Assembly (NCBI GenBank): GCA_050945895.1
Contig: JBMNTU010000033.1
Location: forward strand, 1-20,015
Direction: 5' to 3'
Length of the DNA: 20,015 nucleotides
Source of the DNA: JBMNTU01 sp050945895
Lineage (GTDB): Bacteria; Bacillota; Clostridia; Christensenellales; Christensenellaceae
The notes below the pieces were generated by a model. The model saw only the letters and a list, made by a program, of their open reading frames with translations. It searched no databases and was not told the origin of the DNA. Positions 13,666 through 20,015 of this stretch are shown piece by piece. Position numbers and translations under genes: made by a program. Position 1 is the first letter of the stretch, and the number at the start of each line of letters is the position of its first letter.

Positions 13666-14751
13666 ATGACGGAGAGAGTGTATAATTTTTCGGCCGGGCC
13701 GGCCTGCCTGCCGCTGGAGGTGCTCCAAAAGGCGCAGGCAGAGTTTATTTCCTACGGGGGTTCGGGCATGAGCGTAATGGAGATGAGCCACCGCACAGGC
13801 CTGTACCAGGAAATCATCGATTCCGCCGAGGCCGATCTGCGCCGGCTTATGGACATTCCCCAAAATTACAGCGTGCTTTTTATTCAGGGCGGCGCATCCC
13901 TCCAGTTTGCCATGATCCCCATCAACCTCATGCAAACGCATAAAAAGGCCCATTTTGTCAAAACAGGGCTGTGGGCCAAAAAAGCGATTTCCGAAGCGCA
14001 GAAATTTGGCACGGCAAATGTTGTGGCAAGTTCGGAAGATCAAACCTTTTCCTATATTCCCGAACTCAAAAAGGAAATGTTTACGAAGGATGCGGATTAT
14101 GTGCATATTACCTCCAACAACACAATTTACGGAACACGGTTTGCCTCCCTTCCGGATGTAAACGGGCTGCCGCTTATATCCGACATGTCTTCTTTCATTC
14201 TGTCCGAAGAAATCAACGTTTCGGATTATGCGCTCATCTATGCTGGGGCGCAAAAGAATATTGGACCCGCGGGCGTAACCATTGTTATCGTCCGGAATGA
14301 CCTAATCGGGCACGCAGACGAAAAAATGCCTACTATGCTGGACTATAAAACCTATGCAGACAACGGCTCTATGTACAACACGCCGCCAACCTATACCATC
14401 TATATAGCCGGGCTTGTATTCAAGCACCTGCTCGGGCAGGGCGGCGTTCGCGCGATGGAGCAGGTCAACAAGGAAAAAGCTGCTTTGCTGTATGATTTTA
14501 TTGACGGCTCCAGCCTGTTTTCCAACCCTGTCCGCAAAAGCGACCGCTCGCTGATGAACGTTACGTTTGTAACCGGCGACGAAGCCAAAGATGCGGCTTT
14601 TGTTGCGGGTGCCAAAAAGCGCGGGCTGGTCAACCTGAAGGGCCACCGAAGCGTTGGCGGAATGCGCGCCAGCATCTACAACGCCATGCCCAAAGAAGGT
14701 GTGGAAGCGCTGGTTGGCTATATGAAGGAATTCGAAACCCAAAACAAGTGA
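13666..14751 (+). CDS. serC: Phosphoserine aminotransferase
   Basis: PLP enzyme converting 3-phosphohydroxypyruvate and glutamate to O-phosphoserine, step two of serine synthesis. The 361-residue product has the family start YNFSAGPACLP (about 5-15), GGSGMSVMEMSHR (31-43), the phosphate-cradle FIQGGAS (72-78), FVKTGLWAKKA (97-107), and the PLP lysine K197 in YAGAQKNIGPAG. The C-terminal GHRSVGGMRASIYNAMP motif is present. Length is normal. The start at 13666 has GAGGT about 6 bases upstream; an ATG 14 codons earlier lacks a ribosome site. serA follows after 11 bases. Confidence 0.97.
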   Translation: MTERVYNFSAGPACLPLEVLQKAQAEFISYGGSGMSVMEMSHRTGLYQEIIDSAEADLRRLMDIPQNYSVLFIQGGASLQFAMIPINLMQTHKKAHFVKTGLWAKKAISEAQKFGTANVVASSEDQTFSYIPELKKEMFTKDADYVHITSNNTIYGTRFASLPDVNGLPLISDMSSFILSEEINVSDYALIYAGAQKNIGPAGVTIVIVRNDLIGHADEKMPTMLDYKTYADNGSMYNTPPTYTIYIAGLVFKHLLGQGGVRAMEQVNKEKAALLYDFIDGSSLFSNPVRKSDRSLMNVTFVTGDEAKDAAFVAGAKKRGLVNLKGHRSVGGMRASIYNAMPKEGVEALVGYMKEFETQNK

Positions 14752-14762
14752 GGGATCAAGCA

Positions 14763-15926
14763 ATGTATAATATAAAAAAAATGAACAAAATTTCTTCGGT
14801 CATTTACGATTATCTGCCAAAGGAGCGCTTCAATGTTTCGTCCCACCACGAAGACTGCGATGCGATGATCGTGCGGAGCGCCAACCTGCACAGTGCAGAA
14901 TTTCCCCATAATCTGCTGGCTGTTGCCCGGGCAGGCGCAGGAACAAACAACATTCCTGTAGATATGCTGACAGAAAAGGGAATTGTGGTGTTCAATACGC
15001 CGGGCGCAAATGCAAACGGTGTAAAAGAGCTTGTTCTCGGTGCCATGATCGCAAGCTCGCGCAACCTGTTTGACGCATACGAGTGGACAAGAACGCTGGT
15101 GGGCAAAGACGGGGAGATTCCCTCTCTTGTAGAGCAGGGTAAAAGCCAATTTATTGGCGGCGAGCTGAAAGGAAAAATGCTGGGCGTTATCGGCCTGGGC
15201 GCAATTGGAATTATGGTTGCCAACGCTGCCACTGCAATCGGCATGAAGGTTATTGGATACGACCCGTTCTTATCCGTCGAGCGCGCATGGTCTATCTCCA
15301 CCAAAACGCACCGCGCCGAGAAGCTGGAGCAGCTTCTCGCAAATGCGGATTATATTACCATCCATATCCCCGAAACCGAAAAGACACACAACTTTTTAAG
15401 CTCGCACGAGTTTTCCAAAATGAAGCCGGGCGTCACGCTGCTCAATTTCGCGCGAGGCGGCCTTGTTAAAACCACTTCGCTGCTCGACGCCATCGACGCG
15501 GGCACGGTAAAAAAATATGTGACAGACTTTCCGGACGAAAAGCTGCTGGGTAAAAAGAATGTCATTTCTATTCCCCACCTTGGCGCATCTACGCCCGAAA
15601 GCGAAGAAAATTGTGCGGTAATGGCGGCAAAGCAGCTGCGCGACTTTCTCGATACCGGCAGCATCACCAATTCCATCAACATGCCAGAATGTATTGTACC
15701 CGCTTCCGACACGGCGCGGCTTACCATCATTCACCTCAATACGCCCAATATGGTCGGGCAAATTACAAACACAATTGCCCGCCACCACATCAATATCGAG
15801 GATATGGTCAATAAGTCGCGCAAAAACATCGCCTACACCGTCATGAACCTAGACCGCGAAGTGCCAAAGGAAGTCATTACCGAACTTATGGAAATCGACG
15901 GCACCATCAAAATACGCACGATTTAA
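14763..15926 (+). CDS. serA: D-3-phosphoglycerate dehydrogenase with ACT domain
   Basis: Catalyses the first committed step of serine synthesis, 3-phosphoglycerate to 3-phosphohydroxypyruvate with NAD. The 387-residue product shows RAGAGTNNIPV (56-66), the NAD-binding GLGAIG (144-149), YDPF (166-169), NFARGGLV with catalytic Arg R231, acidic FPDEK with probable E259, and the catalytic His H272 in PHLGAST. A single ACT domain (about 318-387) suggests serine feedback control. This is the short, two-domain plus ACT form without the intervening ASB domain. GAGGG eight bases upstream of 14763 favours this ATG; a GTG at 14748 overlapping the serC stop is possible. No serB phosphatase is visible in the window. 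Confidence 0.95.
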   Translation: MYNIKKMNKISSVIYDYLPKERFNVSSHHEDCDAMIVRSANLHSAEFPHNLLAVARAGAGTNNIPVDMLTEKGIVVFNTPGANANGVKELVLGAMIASSRNLFDAYEWTRTLVGKDGEIPSLVEQGKSQFIGGELKGKMLGVIGLGAIGIMVANAATAIGMKVIGYDPFLSVERAWSISTKTHRAEKLEQLLANADYITIHIPETEKTHNFLSSHEFSKMKPGVTLLNFARGGLVKTTSLLDAIDAGTVKKYVTDFPDEKLLGKKNVISIPHLGASTPESEENCAVMAAKQLRDFLDTGSITNSINMPECIVPASDTARLTIIHLNTPNMVGQITNTIARHHINIEDMVNKSRKNIAYTVMNLDREVPKEVITELMEIDGTIKIRTI

Positions 15927-15935
15927 GGAGGCGCC

Positions 15936-16139
15936 ATGTCTGACAAAAACTGGGGCATTATGCTGATCATCACAAGTGTGTTTATGATTGCAGCCATATC
16001 GTTTTTGCTGTATACCATCTTAACGCCCGCCGCGGCAGTCTCTACCACATATATCGCGCGCGGATTGGCAATTTTCGCCTGTATCCTGCAGTTTATCGTG
16101 TTCATTATGTTTTCCCGGACACTCAAAAAGAAAAAATAA
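15936..16139 (+). CDS. Small two-helix membrane protein of unknown function in the serine operon
   Basis: I do not recognise this 67-residue protein. It has a short polar start (MSDKNWG), a hydrophobic helix at about 8-28 (IMLIITSVFMIAAISFLL), a turn region (about 29-42), a second helix at about 43-60 (GLAIFACILQFIVFIMF) and a basic end RTLKKKK, suggesting a helical hairpin with both ends cytosolic. A near-perfect AAGGAGG sits 5 bases before the ATG and the gene begins 9 bases after the serA stop, followed directly by a terminator. This makes it a real, co-transcribed gene. A role in serine transport or in regulation of the pathway would be speculation. Confidence 0.85.
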   Translation: MSDKNWGIMLIITSVFMIAAISFLLYTILTPAAAVSTTYIARGLAIFACILQFIVFIMFSRTLKKKK

Positions 16140-16146
16140 CATACAC

Positions 16147-16180
16147 AAAGGCCGCTCCACGAAAGGAGCGGCCTTTTATT
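16147..16180 (+). terminator. Intrinsic terminator of the serine operon
   Basis: AAAGGCCGCTCC (16147-16158) pairs perfectly with GGAGCGGCCTTT (16165-16176) around the loop ACGAAA, followed by a T-rich tract. It lies 8 bases after the small membrane protein stop and 19 bases before the convergent reductase gene ends. Confidence 0.93.
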
Positions 16181-16198
16181 TTAGAATCATTTTCCAGA

Positions 16199-17875
16199 TT
16201 ATGATCCAGAAACAATATCCGCCATTTGGCTGTAGGTAGAATACCCTCCTGCATACACATATACTTCATCAAACCCGTTTTGCATCAATATACGGCTAGC
16301 AACGTTCGCACGGTGGCCAATTGCACAGAACACCACAATGGTTTTCCGTTTATCCAGCTCTCCCATGCGTTCGCGCAGCTCTCCTAAAGGAATGTGTGTT
16401 GCCTGGGCAATTCCACCCTCTTCCACCTCAAATCCTTCGCGCACATCCAGGTAAATCGTTTTTGTAGGGTCCAGCTTTCCCAGTTCATTGTAATGGATAA
16501 ACCGCACCTTGCCGCTTAGGTGGTTTTCCGCCATAAACCCAAGCATGTTCACAGGGTCCTTTGCCGACGAATACGGCGGCGCATAACAAAGCTCAAGCGC
16601 TGTAAGGTCGTATATTGTGCCGCCCAGCCGCATCGCTGTGGCAATTACATCAATCCGTTTATCTACTCCCTGCTCTCCAACAGCTTGCGCGCCCAATATT
16701 TTCCCCTCTTTTGTGTACAGCAGCTTGATAGCAAAGCGTTCCGCCCCCGGGTAATAGGTTGCGTGCGACCACGCATAGGTCTTGACGGCAAAGAAATCCG
16801 TTCCAAACACCTGTCCGCCCGCTTCTATCTGCTCCGTATTCATGCCGGTGGAAGCTGCCGTCATATCAAACACCTTGGCAACGGACGAACCCTGCGTTCC
16901 CGCGTAGGTTTTTCCGTCCCCCATCAGGTTGTCCGCGCAAAGACGGCCCTGCTTGTTTGCCGGGCCCGCCAGAGGAATCATCGTCTTCTCTCCAGAAACA
17001 AAATGGTTTACCTCAATCACATCTCCTACGGCGTAAATATTTTCGTCCGATGTCCTTAGCATACCGTCCGTAACAATACCGCCCCGCCCGTTAAGCGACA
17101 GCCCTGCTTCCTTTGCCAGTTCGCTTCTCGGCCGCACACCCATGCTAAGCAGCACAATATCGCAGGGGATTTTGTTTCCATCGTCAAGCTCCACAAGCTT
17201 TTCGCCGCCATCGTCCGAAAAGCGCACCACCTTGCGCCCCAGCCGTGGCTCCACACCATTTTTTAACAGCTCTTCGTGCAGTACTTCAGCCATATCATGG
17301 TCCAAATGTGCCATACACCGCGGCATCATTTCTACCAGCGTAACATCCATGCCCAGATGAACAAGGTTTTCAGCCATTTCGATGCCGATAAACCCGCCGC
17401 CCACCACCACGGCCTTTTTGGGTTTTGTTTCGTCTATGTACGCTTTGAGAATATCCGTATCCTCCATATTCCAAAGCGTGAATATCCGCTCTCCATCAAT
17501 GCCCGGTACTGGCGGGCGCAGCGGAGCCGATCCGGTCGCCAATACCAGTTGGTCGTACGGTTCGTTGTATGTTTCGCCTGTCTTTTTATCCAGCACCTGC
17601 ACCGTCTTTTTTGCACGATCAATACTGCGTGCCTCGTTCATTGGGCGCACATCAACGCAAAAACGGTCTTCGAAGCTCTCCTCGTCCATCACCAAAAGCT
17701 CGTCTCGATCGGTAATGACGCCTCCAATATAGTATGGCAGTCCACAATTGGCAAACGAAATATACGGCCCGCTCTCCAGCAGTACAATCTTCGCATGCTC
17801 GTCCCGTCGCCTAAGCCGCGCCGCCGTACTTGCGCCGCCTGCCACACCGCCAACAATTACAATTTTTTTGCTCAT
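16199..17875 (-). CDS. CoA-disulfide/persulfide reductase with C-terminal rhodanese domain
   Basis: FAD- and NAD(P)H-dependent reductase of the CoADR-RHD type, which reduces CoA disulfide, CoA persulfide or polysulfide in the cytosol. The 558-residue product has FAD motif GGVAGG (9-14), the single active-site cysteine C44 in SFANCGLPYYIGG, NAD-binding GGGFIGIEMAE (159-169), the second FAD motif YAVGD (281-285), the dimerisation domain with CYAPPYSSAKDPVN (430-443), and a rhodanese domain (about 468-555) with catalytic loop CAIGHR (C517). Length fits the fusion family. AGAGGA seven bases before 17875 sets the start; a 27-codon longer reading lacks support. It follows the GGDEF-type gene by 53 bases on the same strand, so co-transcription is likely. 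Which disulfide or persulfide it prefers cannot be told. Confidence 0.93.
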   Translation of the reverse strand: MSKKIVIVGGVAGGASTAARLRRRDEHAKIVLLESGPYISFANCGLPYYIGGVITDRDELLVMDEESFEDRFCVDVRPMNEARSIDRAKKTVQVLDKKTGETYNEPYDQLVLATGSAPLRPPVPGIDGERIFTLWNMEDTDILKAYIDETKPKKAVVVGGGFIGIEMAENLVHLGMDVTLVEMMPRCMAHLDHDMAEVLHEELLKNGVEPRLGRKVVRFSDDGGEKLVELDDGNKIPCDIVLLSMGVRPRSELAKEAGLSLNGRGGIVTDGMLRTSDENIYAVGDVIEVNHFVSGEKTMIPLAGPANKQGRLCADNLMGDGKTYAGTQGSSVAKVFDMTAASTGMNTEQIEAGGQVFGTDFFAVKTYAWSHATYYPGAERFAIKLLYTKEGKILGAQAVGEQGVDKRIDVIATAMRLGGTIYDLTALELCYAPPYSSAKDPVNMLGFMAENHLSGKVRFIHYNELGKLDPTKTIYLDVREGFEVEEGGIAQATHIPLGELRERMGELDKRKTIVVFCAIGHRANVASRILMQNGFDEVYVYAGGYSTYSQMADIVSGS

Positions 17876-17928
17876 CGCTTTATCCTCTTTTCGGGTGGAA
17901 TAATATTCAATTGTATGAAATAGGGTTT

Positions 17929-20015
17929 TTATTCGTTTGCCAAGTCGTTGTACCACCGGACTGCAGCAATATAAGAATCGCTGATAAATTCGCTTGTCAT
18001 CCCATATTCTTCGGCAAACCGGGTAATTGCATCCCAGTTCGAGTATTCATAATCGTTAAAAAACTGGATCAGGTCGGAGTACGGCCCGCTTTTGGTCAGC
18101 AGCGAATCCCGGATATCCTCCGAAACCGGCACTTCGGCAAGCAGCTCTTCCTTTGGCTTTTCCAGCGCAATATGCAGCAGCGACAAAAGGCCGACCAAAA
18201 AGGCATGTTTGGCATCCTTCCTCGGTTTGTAGTAGGGCGCCAAAAGCTCGCCGAACTGTGCCCGGATCAGCGACAGGCGCACAAGCTCGAGCGGCTTGTC
18301 TGACGCCACTCCGCGAAGCGCCAGAAGCGCGATCCATTTTTTCAGGTTTTCTTCGCCCAAATAAGCTACCGCCATAGAAATAGACGAAACGCGCGAACGC
18401 AACCCAACGGCTGCCGAATTAAGCAGCTTAAGCAATTTATAAGACAGCGCAACGTCCGACGAAATGATTGCGCTAATTTCCTGAAAATCGACATAATCGT
18501 CCGTGCTGGTCAGCTTCAGCAGGCGGTAATAGTTTACCTTCAAAGGCTCGATATCCTTTGTTTTTTTGGTCACCGGCAGCTGCTGGCGGAAGAAATACCC
18601 CTGGAACAGCTTAAAGCCTTCTATTTTTGCCGCATCAAACTGCGCCTGCGTATTTACTTCCGCTGCAATAAACTTTTTTGCGCCATGGTCTTGTATGATG
18701 CGCTTTCGCATCACATCACTCATGCCGCCGGGTTCAAAACGGAAATAATCGCCCAGCTCCAGCAGGTCGACCGAAACATTGGTGCTTTTCAGGTCTGTAA
18801 TGGCAAATTGGTACCCATGCGCCTTCAGTTCCTTATAGGTATCCAACTCCTTCACCGCTTTATCCGCCTGCACCTGTATAATGAATTTGTCCTTGGGCAG
18901 GCCGCCCAGCACCGCAGGGTTTAGAAGCTGCTTGGAATAAGAGATGAAATACCGTGCATCGCCCTCCAAATCGTTGAGGCCGAGCGCATCCAGCGTACGG
19001 TCAAACTCGCTTAAGTTAAGCGCTTCGTCTTCTTCCTGGTTTTCTTCGTTGCCCCTGTCAATCAGTTCATAGCCATAGGTCTTTCCGGATTTGATAAGGA
19101 TCGGCTGTATATTGATGTATAGGTCTTTAAATTTCTGCGCTGTATCGTAACGGTCCTCAAAGAACACAAGTTGGTTCCGTCCGCCATTTTTTGCTTCGTA
19201 AAGCGCAATGTCCGCTTTTCGCAAAAGCTCGGAAAAGGTTGTGCCGTGGTTTGGAAAAAACGACACGCCCATACTAATCGTACAGGCTTTTTCGAGGTTT
19301 GGCATAGAGTACGATAGAAACGCCGGCATCAAGAGGTCTTCATAATATTTCTTGCGGTCGTCTTCCGATTGGAAACGCCCGGGAGTATCGTAAAACAAAA
19401 AGATAAATTCGTCTCCGCCAAGGCGGTAAAGGTGCCCTTTGTATTTTTCGTCCGAAACAAGATGATCCGCCAGCCTTCTAAGCAGCACATCCCCGGCATT
19501 GTGACCATAGGTATCGTTAATGGTCTTGAAATTGTCTAGGTCAAACAGCGCAAGGACTCCGTCCAGCAGCCCGTTTTCTATATCTTCTCGAATCTCCTCA
19601 AAGTCCCCCTTCAGCTTCTGGCGGTTGGGAATACCTGTAAGATGGTCGATATATGCAAGGTTGTATAAGTTTTCCTGGATCTTTCGTTCTTCGTCTACAT
19701 CCTTTAAAAAAAAGATTGTCGCCGGTTTTTCATCCAGCCAGATGATTTCATTCTGTATGACAGAAAAAAGGCGGCCGTCTTCGTCCGTTACCTCCAGCTG
19801 TTCTCCTTCCGGATCGCTGCCCTGCCTACACAGCTCACACAGCCCCGGGAAAGCACGCGAGTAACCTTTTTTACAGCTATCCTTTGTATCAACATTTGTT
19901 TTGCGCCGTTCTGGGCTGCCCCCAATCTTTGTACCAAGTACAGAGTTAGTGGAGGAGGCATCGTAAAAGTTTCTTATACAGCATATACCATGCTCTGAGG
20001 CGCTGGCGGCCTGCC
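17929..20015 (-). CDS. PAS-GGDEF-degenerate EAL-HDOD signalling protein (start lies beyond the window)
   Basis: 694 residues are visible and the N-terminus is cut by the right edge. Order from the visible end: a PAS-like region (about 1-108) with cysteines C11, C12, C47, C59 and C62; a GGDEF domain (about 113-285) with FDLDNFKTINDTYGH and intact RLGGDEF (197-203), hence probably an active c-di-GMP synthase; an EAL-like domain (about 300-480) with YELIDR at 315-320 but lacking the DDFG and other metal residues, so probably not a phosphodiesterase; and an HDOD domain (about 490-690). No RxxD product-inhibition site precedes GGDEF (KYKG there). The EAL-HDOD half resembles YuxH-type proteins. GTG at 19488 is internal, not a start. 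The reductase gene follows on the same strand. Confidence 0.9.
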   Translation of the reverse strand, partial: QAASASEHGICCIRNFYDASSTNSVLGTKIGGSPERRKTNVDTKDSCKKGYSRAFPGLCELCRQGSDPEGEQLEVTDEDGRLFSVIQNEIIWLDEKPATIFFLKDVDEERKIQENLYNLAYIDHLTGIPNRQKLKGDFEEIREDIENGLLDGVLALFDLDNFKTINDTYGHNAGDVLLRRLADHLVSDEKYKGHLYRLGGDEFIFLFYDTPGRFQSEDDRKKYYEDLLMPAFLSYSMPNLEKACTISMGVSFFPNHGTTFSELLRKADIALYEAKNGGRNQLVFFEDRYDTAQKFKDLYINIQPILIKSGKTYGYELIDRGNEENQEEDEALNLSEFDRTLDALGLNDLEGDARYFISYSKQLLNPAVLGGLPKDKFIIQVQADKAVKELDTYKELKAHGYQFAITDLKSTNVSVDLLELGDYFRFEPGGMSDVMRKRIIQDHGAKKFIAAEVNTQAQFDAAKIEGFKLFQGYFFRQQLPVTKKTKDIEPLKVNYYRLLKLTSTDDYVDFQEISAIISSDVALSYKLLKLLNSAAVGLRSRVSSISMAVAYLGEENLKKWIALLALRGVASDKPLELVRLSLIRAQFGELLAPYYKPRKDAKHAFLVGLLSLLHIALEKPKEELLAEVPVSEDIRDSLLTKSGPYSDLIQFFNDYEYSNWDAITRFAEEYGMTSEFISDSYIAAVRWYNDLANE

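Noticed and set aside
13543..14253. Minus-strand open frame of 236 codons opposite serC
   Set aside because: It overlaps the serC promoter and coding region, whose PLP motifs are intact; composition is that of an antisense shadow.
19489..20015. GTG at 19488 as the true start of the signalling protein
   Set aside because: The same frame is open upstream to the window edge and contains the first half of the GGDEF domain (FDLDNFKTINDTYGH), so the GTG is internal.

Overview
The window looks like chromosomal core genome of a low-to-moderate GC, Gram-positive anaerobe of the Clostridia (Bacillota). The evidence is the gene families: ATP-type PEP carboxykinase, long-form HPF, clostridial-type RarA beginning MDLF, the GGGtGRT protein beside an IscU-like scaffold, a CoA-disulfide reductase/rhodanese fusion, and strong Shine-Dalgarno sites with sigma-A-like promoters. 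A gut-type clostridium is plausible, but genus cannot be fixed from this sequence. I saw no tRNA, rRNA, CRISPR array, insertion sequence or phage gene.

Layout. 1-1388 (-): N-terminal half of secA, running off the left edge. It is divergent from hpf (1692-2222, +). A bidirectional terminator at 2269-2305 separates hpf from pckA (2327-3931, -). rsmA (4120-4959, -) follows a membrane-anchored NlpC/P60 wall hydrolase (5017-6405, -). A 447-bp divergent region holds a perfect hairpin, a terminator with a possible small RNA in front of it, and a good promoter. These precede a monocistronic zinc alcohol dehydrogenase (6853-8037, +), most like scyllo-inosose 3-dehydrogenase. Between the dehydrogenase terminator and the next convergent operon lies a short decayed coding tail.

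8337-13434 is all minus strand. Read in transcription order it holds an IolB-like protein, RarA, a frameshifted small cupin, a TetR regulator, an IscU/NifU-like scaffold and the GGGtGRT protein. The last two are tightly coupled and end at a 14-bp-stem terminator (8238-8282). From 13568 a near-consensus promoter drives serC-serA-small membrane protein (13666-16139, +), the first two steps of serine synthesis plus an unassigned two-helix peptide, closed by a terminator at 16147-16180. The right end (16199-20015, -) has a CoA-disulfide/persulfide reductase with rhodanese domain, placed 53 bp downstream of a PAS-GGDEF-degenerate EAL-HDOD signalling protein that runs off the window.

Most of the window is housekeeping: secretion, ribosome hibernation and maturation, gluconeogenic/anaplerotic PEP metabolism, serine synthesis and fork repair. 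The less ordinary items are: (i) the GGGtGRT/scaffold pair of unknown function, with a decayed copy of its tail next to it; (ii) a one-base frameshift in a G5/C5 run that breaks the cupin gene; (iii) the Cys-rich PAS/GGDEF/EAL/HDOD protein next to a persulfide-type reductase; (iv) the small membrane protein in the serine operon; (v) several perfect palindromes and a candidate small RNA in intergenic DNA.
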